From Desulfobacteraceae bacterium (GTDB lineage: Bacteria; Desulfobacterota; Desulfobacteria; Desulfobacterales; SURF-15), in assembly GCA_003599475.1 (NCBI GenBank), contig QZKK01000256.1:1-10332 (forward strand): a stretch of DNA of 10,332 nucleotides, read 5' to 3'. The notes beneath the pieces were generated by a model. It searched no databases. It was given only the letters and a program-made list of their open reading frames with translations, and had not been told where the DNA came from. Below are positions 1 through 6,657 of the stretch, one piece after another. Every line of letters starts with the position of its first letter. Within the stretch, counting starts at the first letter, position 1. The position numbers and the translations under genes are program-made.

Positions 1-906
1 ATTTTTGAACGGGCCCCGGCCTCTCTGGCCACAGCCATCAATTCCACAACCCCTTCCTGCAACTAAGACCACCCGATCGAGCTCCTCGACTACGCCCCGA
101 TGATTCGTCATCTGAATCCGCTCAGCCTTACGGTTACAGGCGGCGAACCCCTGCTCCGTCAGGATCTTGAAAACATCGTCTCCTCGATCCGGCGGCAGAC
201 GGAATTTGTGTTCATCAACCTGATCACAAACGGATGGCTGCTTTCGGTCGACCGGGCGAAATCCCTATGGGATGCCGGTCTCAATCAGATTACGGTCTCT
301 CTCGATTTTCCCGATGCGCGGCACGACTGTCTTCGGGGAAAAGACGGCCTCTGGCGCAGGCTCAGCGAACTGCTTCCCAAGCTTTCCCGATCCGGAATCG
401 ACAATCTATGCCTCAACACGGTCATCATGAAGGAAAACAGCAACGACCTTTTGACTCTCGCCCGCTTGGCGAGGGACTGGCATTTCAAGATTTCCTTCAG
501 CACCTACAATCCTTTCAAAATCGGAAACCCCGATCACCTGATCCCGCCGGAGCAGACCGCATCTCTGAGTGCGACCATTGAAGAACTGATCCGATGGAAG
601 CGGAAGCACCGCAACGTCACCAATTCGGACGACTACCTGCGAAAGATCCCCCGTTACTTCGAAAGGGGCCGCATTCCCGGATGTCTGGCAGGAAGAAAGT
701 GGGTTCAGATCTGCCCGGACGGCGTCCTGAAGCGGTGCTCGGATTCCGAATCGCTGGGAGATTGGAGCCGGTTCCGCCCCAATCGGCTCCCGCACACCCT
801 GTGCCAAAACTGCTGGTATGCCTGCAGGGGGGAGGCCGAAGCACCGCTCGGCATCCGGCGAATCCTCGAATTGAACCGCCCAGCACGCCCCGAGCTCAGG
901 AAATGA
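1..906 (+). pseudogene. Radical SAM/SPASM protein, disrupted and cut by the window start
   Basis: The frame from base 1 reads like the start of a radical SAM domain (…NSTTPSCN) and then meets TAA at 64-66. The same frame resumes with DHPIELLDYAP and is open from the ATG at 100 to TGA at 904-906. Numbered from that ATG, the protein has the GGEP motif (residues 14-17), the SLDFPDARHD segment (67-76), and a C-terminal SPASM-like set of cysteines (C195, C205, C213, C235, C238, C242). Families of this kind bind a catalytic [4Fe-4S] cluster through CxxxCxxC. Here only the first Cys-Asn is present before the stop. The other two cysteines are absent in all three plus frames between 58 and about 105. 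An internal deletion, real or an assembly error, is the simplest reading. The substrate is unknown; SPASM proteins often modify peptides. It is the first gene of the hpnN operon and overlaps hpnN by ATGA. Confidence 0.68.
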
Positions 907-3659
907 ACGGAAACAGCGGACAAGGCCCCGGCACTCGGAATCTCCTGGCACGGATCGCGCGTTCTTCCGCAAAGCATCCATTTTGGGTCCTCGGAGTCTC
1001 TCTGCTGTTTTCTATTGCTTCGATCCTGTTCACCCTCCGGGGTTTGGAATTCAAGACCGGCCGCAACGATCTGGTGGCCGATGAAGAACCCGCCGTCAAC
1101 CGATACCGGGAGATTTCGGAGAACTTCGGGCGGATGACCCATGCCATCGTGGTGGTCGAGGGGGGCGACCCGGAGGAAATGAAGCGGTTTATCGACACTC
1201 TGGCCGAACGGCTGAAAACGAGAGCCGATCTTTTCGGGAATATCTTTTTCCGGGTCGATACTTCCAGCCTGGAAGGGAAAAAACTCCTCTATCTGACCAG
1301 AGACGAACTTTCGGATCTCAATAAAAAGCTGATCGACTACGGAGAATTGATCGAAGAGCTCACCTTCACACCGCAGTTGAGCCGGATTCTTGCTTTCGTC
1401 AATCAGAAGATCAGTGAAGCAACCGTATCCCACATCATCTCCGGGCTGATCGGCGGGGGGCGGGAATCGACCCGGGAGGGGGGAAAAGGGGCGCCGAAAG
1501 ATCCGCCGGCCGATCCAGTCGATCTAGGGTTTATCCGGTCGCTGCTTGTGGAGATGCGGGCGGCCCTGAACCCGTCCTATCGCTTCCAGTCTCCGTGGAA
1601 TGCCTTCTTCGGCACGAAGGATGAATTTGCAGAAGAAGGATATTTTTTCTCAGACGATCAACGCTTCGCGTTCATGGTGCTCGATTTAAAAAAAAAGACG
1701 GGTTCCTTTACGGCCAGAAAGGAAGCTCTCGAGGTCCTGCGGATGGAAATCTCCCGGGTGCTTCCAAATTACCCCGGTCTTGAGGCGGGGGTTACCGGAG
1801 AAACCGCACTGGCAACAGACGAGATGGTACAGGCCTTCAGGGATACCACCTGGGCTTCAATTATTTCACTGGCGGGAATCGGCCTGCTGGTCGTATCCAT
1901 CTCGCGTCAGGTCGTCAATCCGGTTATGATTCTGATTTCCCTCCTTGCAGCCATCTGCTGGACATTCGGCTGGCTTACCCTGACCATCGGGCATTTGACC
2001 ATCCTTTCTGTGGCATTCACACCGATTCTTCTCGGATTGGGGGTCGATTTCGGAATTCACCTGATCGCAAGGTACCGGGAAGAAAAAGCGTCCGGGCTGC
2101 CCCCCCTCGAAGCGATCGAAAATTGCTGTCGATACACCGGAAAGGCCATCGCAGCAGGCGCCCTGACCACCGCATTCGCCTTTTTCGCGATCATGCTCGC
2201 AGATTTTCGAGGGATCCAGGAGCTGGGTTTCATCGCAGGATCCGGGGTGCTCTTCGCTCTGCTGAGTACCTTTACGATCCTGCCCCCCCTTCTCATGCTG
2301 GCCGAAAGGAGATCGGCTGCCGCCGCCCTTCCCGCGATCAAACGATCTTTTCGGCCCCTGGCGTTCTTTTACCGGAATCGTGGGCGGACGCTCCTGACCG
2401 CCGCCCTGCTGAGTGCTGCGGCCCTCGCGGGGGCAAAGAGCGTCAAGTTCGACTACAACCTGCTGAACCTTCAAGCGGAGGGGACCGAATCGGTCGTATG
2501 GGAAAGAAAGATCATCGCGCATTCGAGCCGATCCTCCTGGTATGCCCTTTCTACGGCTGAATCGCTTCAGGAGGCGCGGCGCATGGAAAAAAGATTCGAA
2601 TCGCTTCCGAGTGTCCGCAAGGTCGACAGCCTGGCCTCTCTCATCCCGGAGAGTCAGGAAGAACGGATCCGGCATGTCCGGGCGCTGCAGCCGATCGTTG
2701 CCCGGTTCGAACTGGAAATGGAAAGGCCCGAACCGGTTCAACCGAACGAGCTATCGGAGTGGCTGGAAAAAATCAAATTCAAGCTCCGCACCGATGTCAA
2801 ATGGGACCCTCAGAAAAAACCGGATGAAACCGAAATTCTTTCTACCCGGCAGGCGCTGCTGGCGCTTGAAGAAGAGCTTAAGGTCCTGCCGCCGGAAACG
2901 GTTCGAAATCGCCTGGAGCCGTTCCAGACCAGGCTCTTTGAAGATTTTTCCGAAAAGTTCGAGCTGTTGAAAAACAATTCGAACCCGGCCGGGCCCATCG
3001 AGGAAAAAGATATCCCCGCGAAGCTGAAAGAAAACTTTCGAGGCGAAAACGGCAGATATCTTCTGCGTGTCTACTCCGAAAAGAACATCTGGGAAAAGGA
3101 ACCCATGACCGAGTTCGTCACGCAGCTCAAGACGGTGGATCCGCAAATTACCGGCTCCCCGGTGGTCGGCTACATCGCCATCGAACTGATGAGAAAGGGG
3201 TACCTGCATGGGTCGACATACGCCTTTATTGCCGTTTTTATCGTCGTATGGATTACCCTTCGCAGATTCAAATGGACCGGTTTGGCGTTGGTCCCCCTGT
3301 CTATTACGGTCTTGTGGACTCTGGGCTGGATGGGGTTGTCGGGGACTCCCTTCAACCTGGCCAATGTGATCGCGCTTCCTCTGATTCTTGGGATCGTGGT
3401 CGACTACGGGATCCACATCGTCCATCGTTTTCAGGAAAACCCGGATGCAGTCGAGGGGCTGGTTACCGGAAGCACGGCTCAGGCGGTGACCCTGACTTCC
3501 TGGACCACCATGATCGGGTTCGGAAGCCTGCTCATCTCAAGGCATTATGGGATATTCAGCCTGGGGCTTGTGGTAACATCCGCGGTGACAACGGCGTGGC
3601 TGCTGTCGCTGATTCTGCTGCCGGTAATCCTCAGTTATTATCGGAAAAGCGGTCATTAG
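903..3659 (+). CDS. hpnN: HpnN-like RND/MMPL-family lipid (hopanoid) exporter
   Basis: This is a 918-residue inner-membrane pump of the RND/MMPL superfamily. The layout is typical: one N-terminal membrane helix (about 26-46), a periplasmic domain (about 50-310), a five-helix bundle (about 317-466), then a helix (about 496-512), a second periplasmic domain (about 515-765) and a final bundle (about 770-912). Each bundle carries the family signature: GLGVDFGIHLIARY at 378-391 and LGIVVDYGIHIVHRF at 829-843. Family members such as Rhodopseudomonas HpnN move hopanoids to the outer membrane. The HpnM-like and HpnG-like neighbours favour that role over a generic MMPL transporter. The frame is open from 594, but I chose ATG 903 because it overlaps the upstream stop (ATGA), has AGGAA just before it, and begins a normal N-terminus. 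Oddities are a Gly/Lys-rich insert at 181-205 and a charged, helix-rich stretch at about 600-715 in the second loop. The substrate is inferred. Confidence 0.82.
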   Translation: MNGNSGQGPGTRNLLARIARSSAKHPFWVLGVSLLFSIASILFTLRGLEFKTGRNDLVADEEPAVNRYREISENFGRMTHAIVVVEGGDPEEMKRFIDTLAERLKTRADLFGNIFFRVDTSSLEGKKLLYLTRDELSDLNKKLIDYGELIEELTFTPQLSRILAFVNQKISEATVSHIISGLIGGGRESTREGGKGAPKDPPADPVDLGFIRSLLVEMRAALNPSYRFQSPWNAFFGTKDEFAEEGYFFSDDQRFAFMVLDLKKKTGSFTARKEALEVLRMEISRVLPNYPGLEAGVTGETALATDEMVQAFRDTTWASIISLAGIGLLVVSISRQVVNPVMILISLLAAICWTFGWLTLTIGHLTILSVAFTPILLGLGVDFGIHLIARYREEKASGLPPLEAIENCCRYTGKAIAAGALTTAFAFFAIMLADFRGIQELGFIAGSGVLFALLSTFTILPPLLMLAERRSAAAALPAIKRSFRPLAFFYRNRGRTLLTAALLSAAALAGAKSVKFDYNLLNLQAEGTESVVWERKIIAHSSRSSWYALSTAESLQEARRMEKRFESLPSVRKVDSLASLIPESQEERIRHVRALQPIVARFELEMERPEPVQPNELSEWLEKIKFKLRTDVKWDPQKKPDETEILSTRQALLALEEELKVLPPETVRNRLEPFQTRLFEDFSEKFELLKNNSNPAGPIEEKDIPAKLKENFRGENGRYLLRVYSEKNIWEKEPMTEFVTQLKTVDPQITGSPVVGYIAIELMRKGYLHGSTYAFIAVFIVVWITLRRFKWTGLALVPLSITVLWTLGWMGLSGTPFNLANVIALPLILGIVVDYGIHIVHRFQENPDAVEGLVTGSTAQAVTLTSWTTMIGFGSLLISRHYGIFSLGLVVTSAVTTAWLLSLILLPVILSYYRKSGH
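1455..1491 (+). other. Cluster of G-tracts on the coding strand of hpnN
   Basis: Five runs of three to six G residues lie at 1455-1460, 1462-1464, 1474-1476, 1478-1483 and 1488-1491. The spacers between them are 1, 9, 1 and 4 bases. This spacing satisfies the usual sequence rule for a possible G-quadruplex in the coding strand and mRNA. The stretch encodes a Gly/Lys/Arg-rich insert in the first periplasmic domain. Whether it folds is not known. Confidence 0.5.
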
Positions 3660-3676
3660 TCATTCGTAACACCCCT

Positions 3677-3683
3677 GGAGGGA
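3677..3683 (+). promoter_or_regulatory. Strong Shine-Dalgarno of the TolC-family gene
   Basis: GGAGGGA ends five bases before the ATG at 3689. It fixes that start within a frame that is open from 3248. An ATG at 3684 is out of frame. This is the best-formed ribosome site in the window, so this gene can be translated independently of hpnN. Confidence 0.75.
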
Positions 3684-3688
3684 ATGCC

Positions 3689-5053
3689 ATGTCGCTGAAA
3701 AAGATCGTTTTCGGCATGATGATCTGGATCGGACTGCTCGGAAATGCGGATCCGGTCCGGCCGGAAACAGCACAGGAACCCGATCGGTTCGATCTGGTCG
3801 GGTGCATCCGGCAGGCGCTTCGATCGAACCCCAGCCTTGAAGAAGCGCGTCTTGGAATCGATGAGGCGAATGTAAAGCTTGAAGCCGCAAGGCTGGTGCG
3901 GACTCCTGACATCGAGCTGTTCAATCGAACCGGAATCGTTCAGGATGCGGTCGGAGACGGAGTGACCGGCGATCAAATCGATGACGAATTCGGGCCTTTC
4001 AACCGGCTCGAAGTCATGTTTACCTTACCGATCTATACCTTCGGACGAATCGGCCGCAGCATCAAAGCCGCCGGTGAGAATCTGGACCGGCAGAGGGCCT
4101 CCGAAGCCAAGACTGCCGGGGACCTGATCCTTGACGTGCACCGGAGGTACTATGGATATGTGGTGACGCGCCAGCTCTCAGAGGCGACCGAAAGCATCCA
4201 TAAAAATTTTGCGGAAGCTTATGAAGCCGCCGAGGAGCGGTTGGAAAAGGGAGATCCCCTGGTGACGGAAACGGATGCATTGAAGTTAAAGGTCGGGATG
4301 TCGGTTGTGACCAGCAGCCTTCACAAGGTCCGGCGCGAACTCCGTGTCGCCAAGGCCTCGCTGAGGCAAATCATGGGGATGGACGATCGCGTCGATTTCG
4401 CTGTCGCCGATGAAAGGCTCGAGCCTGTCGAATTCGATCCGGCGCCTCTTGCGCTTTACCTGAAGCAGGCACGGGAAGAGAATCCAAGCATCCGCCAGGT
4501 GAGAGCCGCCGTTTCCGCCGAAGAATCCCTCTATCTGGCGGAGAACAGCAAATATTATCCGACTCTTCTGGCCGTCGGCGGTCTTCGTCATGCCATTGCC
4601 CCAGGCAGAGAAGATCAGGACAACCCCTTCCTGAATGATGATTACAATTTTTTCGATGCCGGACTTTCCCTCGGAATCAAGTGGGATCTCGATTTCTGGA
4701 AAACCAAAAACAGCCTCAGCGCTGAAAAACTGCGCTATCTGAAGATGAAAAGCCGCCTGAACGGTGCACTCGATTCGATCTCTCTTTCGGTGGAAGAAAA
4801 ATATCACCGCTATACGGAAAAGAAGGACAACCTGGAGGCGAGCTTTGAAGCCAAGAAAGCCGGCAGGGCGCTTCTTTTTCTCAATCTGACCAATTTCAGG
4901 CTGGGGATCGGTTCGGGCAAGGATGTTTTCGACGCCTTGAGTCTCCATGCCAGGGTGGACGGCGAATACTTTCAAGCCGTTTTCGAATACAATATGGCGG
5001 TTGTGGAATTGCTCAATGCGGTTGGCAAACTGACCCCCGATGCATATCTTTGA
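3689..5053 (+). CDS. TolC-family outer-membrane efflux/export protein
   Basis: A 454-residue protein, near the usual TolC length. It starts with a signal peptide (MSLKKIVFGMMIWIGLLGNA, cleaved near residue 20-27; no lipobox seen). Two related halves follow, as in outer-membrane factors. Each has long, charged, Ala/Glu/Leu-rich helices (about 45-70, 120-220, 255-290, 345-445) and one membrane-strand region with the family's Pro/aromatic/Gly pattern: LPIYTFGR at 113-120 and LSLGIKWDLDFW at 326-337. TolC proteins form trimeric channels across the outer membrane for inner-membrane pumps. It lies 29 bases after hpnN, which suggests it is that pump's outer-membrane partner. No periplasmic adaptor gene is visible, and classic HpnN systems are not known to need TolC, so the partnership is inference. 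The family call is firm; the substrate is not known. Confidence 0.85.
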   Translation: MSLKKIVFGMMIWIGLLGNADPVRPETAQEPDRFDLVGCIRQALRSNPSLEEARLGIDEANVKLEAARLVRTPDIELFNRTGIVQDAVGDGVTGDQIDDEFGPFNRLEVMFTLPIYTFGRIGRSIKAAGENLDRQRASEAKTAGDLILDVHRRYYGYVVTRQLSEATESIHKNFAEAYEAAEERLEKGDPLVTETDALKLKVGMSVVTSSLHKVRRELRVAKASLRQIMGMDDRVDFAVADERLEPVEFDPAPLALYLKQAREENPSIRQVRAAVSAEESLYLAENSKYYPTLLAVGGLRHAIAPGREDQDNPFLNDDYNFFDAGLSLGIKWDLDFWKTKNSLSAEKLRYLKMKSRLNGALDSISLSVEEKYHRYTEKKDNLEASFEAKKAGRALLFLNLTNFRLGIGSGKDVFDALSLHARVDGEYFQAVFEYNMAVVELLNAVGKLTPDAYL

Positions 5054-5129
5054 AATCCGACGCGCAGGGATCGGCTTTCGTTTTGGCAAGCGGCTGGGTT
5101 AGGACAACCGGAACTCCCGGATATCGACA

Positions 5130-5804
5130 ATGAGAACATTCAATTCCAATTCCATGCTTCGGATTCTTGGAGTATTCCTTCTGACCGCAGCGGCTCTTTC
5201 CGCAGGTGCTGCGGCCGATCCGGCCGAAGCTCCCCCTCGGGAGTTTGTCCTTGAATTGATCGAAACGGTCAATCGGGTCAAAAAATCCGATCCTGAAAAA
5301 GGCATCGAGGTGACTCCTGCGGAATCCAAAGAAAACGAGCTTCTCTCAGATCGGCTGAACCGAATGCTGGATATCGAACAGATCAGCTCCTATGCCCTGC
5401 TCGAACACTGGGAGAAGCTGGATGAAAAAAACCGGCATCTGTTCGTTTCAACCTTCACGGAGCTGTTGAAAAAAGTGGCCTACCCCAACGCGGCCAAATT
5501 CCTGAGGGATTTGGAAGTGAAGGTGAAAACGGAAAAGATCGTCAGCAACAGAGCCATGGTGAACACATCGGTCATCCATCCGGAGGAAGGGAGAATCGAC
5601 ATCGACTACCGGTTGGAGCAGGGGAAAAACTCATGGGCGCTTGTGGACGTTTACCTGGATGGGGTCAGCCTGAAGCGAAATCTTCGAACCCAATGCCTGA
5701 AAATCATTCGGGATCATTCATTCGAGGAATTGATTTCGAGGATGCAGGAAAAAATCGATGAAAGGGAAACGGCGGATTTGAAAGAAGTCACCGGCCGGGA
5801 CTGA
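5130..5804 (+). CDS. MlaC/Ttg2D-family periplasmic lipid-binding protein (HpnM-like)
   Basis: A 224-residue secreted protein. It has a signal peptide of about 28 residues (hydrophobic core LRILGVFLLTAAAL, cleavage near AGAAAD). The mature part matches the MlaC/toluene-tolerance Ttg2 family. It begins with a helical region, including DIEQISSYALLEHW at 81-94 and FVSTFTELL at 105-113. A beta section follows at about 126-180, then the family-typical ending DVYLDGVSLKRNLRTQ (173-188) and a terminal helix. MlaC proteins carry phospholipids across the periplasm in a hydrophobic pocket. HpnM is the version found in hopanoid gene clusters, and the upstream hpnN-like gene favours that assignment. It follows the TolC gene by 76 bases with no obvious terminator and only a weak ribosome site before ATG 5130. 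An in-frame Met9 is an alternative start but would shorten the signal peptide. It is the last gene of the plus-strand block. Confidence 0.82.
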   Translation: MRTFNSNSMLRILGVFLLTAAALSAGAAADPAEAPPREFVLELIETVNRVKKSDPEKGIEVTPAESKENELLSDRLNRMLDIEQISSYALLEHWEKLDEKNRHLFVSTFTELLKKVAYPNAAKFLRDLEVKVKTEKIVSNRAMVNTSVIHPEEGRIDIDYRLEQGKNSWALVDVYLDGVSLKRNLRTQCLKIIRDHSFEELISRMQEKIDERETADLKEVTGRD

Positions 5805-5817
5805 TCGTGGGAATGCC

Positions 5818-5846
5818 CAATGTAAAATGTTCAATGTCGAAGTTCC
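5818..5846 (+). repeat. Intergenic repeat, copy A (related copy at 9873-9901)
   Basis: A 29-base stretch just after the MlaC-type gene, built around repeated CAATG units. It aligns without gaps to the reverse complement of 9873-9901, with about three quarters of positions identical by eye. Both copies sit between genes, which suggests a dispersed intergenic element, not chance similarity. Its role is unknown. Confidence 0.5.
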
Positions 5847-5898
5847 AGGGCTCATCTAGTGCCCTATGCTCCATGCTCTCTGCTCCATGCCTGGCACT
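5845..5898. repeat. Small direct and inverted repeats between convergent genes
   Basis: The gap between the two converging operons holds a direct repeat, TGCTCCATGC, at 5867-5876 and 5881-5890. It also holds competing inverted repeats: AGGGC/GCCCT (5847-5851 with 5861-5865), CCAGG/CCTGG (5845-5849 with 5890-5894) and AGTGCC/GGCACT (5858-5863 with 5893-5898). They could act as a weak two-way terminator, but no T-tract follows on either strand, so I do not call a terminator. Confidence 0.45.
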
Positions 5899-5901
5899 TG
5901 A

Positions 5902-6651
5902 TCATTGGAAATTCTTGAGCGGGTTCTTCTCAAAGATCTTAAAAGCGGCTCTCAGTGATTTCAATGCCTTCGAAAAGCGCCTGCCGTACCGAACCATTTC
6001 CACTGCATACCCAGGATGGCGCCACAGCAGGGTCATCAGGATACGGCCGCATAAAATGCCTCGCGCGTCCAGCAGGCCGTAAAGCTCGGCAGGAAGATCG
6101 TCGGCTGCGCAGTCGCAGATGGTTCGAACGGCCAAAAAGGGGAGATTCTCGCCGGCTGCCACCCTGGCCACGGCCGCACTCTCCAGGTCGACAGCAAAGG
6201 CTCCGGTCATGTGAAAGAGGCGTTTTTTCTCCTCTCTCGAAAAAACCGGATGTTTCGTGGTGGCAATGGGTCCTCGAAAAACCGGCAGCTTCTTAGAAGC
6301 CGATTCATGAAAAAATGAATCCGCAAATTCCGGGTCGGCAACCCATCTTCCGGTTGCCCCCGTCCGATCGGCGCTCAGGATGGTGTCCGCAATCACCGTA
6401 GCTCCGAACTCGAGAACCGGGTTCAATCCTCCGGAAACCCCGAAGACCCCCAATGCCTCAGCCCCCCGTCCGACCAGCCACCGCGCAGCCCGTTCGGCCC
6501 GGTTCGCTCCGATTCCGGAGCGAACGCAAAGCAGTTTCGGTCCCCATCGGGTGCTCCGGCATGCAAATTTAAAATCGTCTTCTCGACGCCAGCCGCGCCG
6601 GCCCATAATGGCCCTTGCTTCTGAAGGCAGCGCAACCACCACACCCAGCAT
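5902..6651 (-). CDS. hpnG: HpnG-like nucleosidase/phosphorylase
   Basis: A 249-residue cytoplasmic protein of the nucleoside phosphorylase/MTA-SAH nucleosidase fold. Visible motifs are VVALPSEAR (5-13, with a Glu where MTA nucleosidases have their N-terminal catalytic Glu), SGIGANRAERAA (45-56), GVSGGLNP (71-78), VDLESAAVA (154-162) and TICD (177-180, with Asp180 at the catalytic Asp position). In hopanoid producers HpnG removes adenine from adenosylhopane. Location next to ispH-ubiA and facing hpnN fits this, but futalosine hydrolase (MqnB, menaquinone synthesis) or a plain MTA/SAH nucleosidase cannot be excluded from motifs alone. It starts 6 bases after the ispH-ubiA stop. AGGGAG lies 10 bases before its ATG, and a GAGG overlaps the upstream stop, so it is probably co-transcribed. 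The last 30 or so residues are basic and extend past the catalytic core. Confidence 0.68.
   Translation of the reverse strand: MLGVVVALPSEARAIMGRRGWRREDDFKFACRSTRWGPKLLCVRSGIGANRAERAARWLVGRGAEALGVFGVSGGLNPVLEFGATVIADTILSADRTGATGRWVADPEFADSFFHESASKKLPVFRGPIATTKHPVFSREEKKRLFHMTGAFAVDLESAAVARVAAGENLPFLAVRTICDCAADDLPAELYGLLDARGILCGRILMTLLWRHPGYAVEMVRYGRRFSKALKSLRAAFKIFEKNPLKNFQ
6502..6525. repeat. 10-bp inverted repeat with 4-base loop inside hpnG
   Basis: GTTCGCTCCG (6502-6511) is followed by ATTC and then its exact reverse complement (6516-6525). It lies within the codons for VRSGIGAN, a conserved nucleotide-binding stretch of the HpnG-like protein. Some symmetry may come from coding the repeated Gly/Ser pattern, so a regulatory role is uncertain. 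Confidence 0.7.
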
Positions 6652-6657
6652 CGTGCC

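Noticed and set aside
594..902. Extended N-terminus of the HpnN-like protein from ATG 594
   Set aside because: It lies wholly in another frame of the radical SAM gene and has no family-like sequence. ATG 903 gives the normal N-terminus and an ATGA overlap.
1866..2741. 291-residue minus-strand open frame opposite hpnN
   Set aside because: It is rich in Gly, Arg, Asp and Gln with no domain pattern, and lies antisense to clear membrane helices of the pump.
5847..5865. Hairpin AGGGC/GCCCT as a terminator for the convergent operons
   Set aside because: The stem is five pairs with a nine-base loop and no T-tract on either side. It is listed only as repeats.
6302..6321. 7-bp inverted repeat GATTCAT/ATGAATC in hpnG
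   Set aside because: Stems of this size with a short loop are expected by chance in 10 kb.
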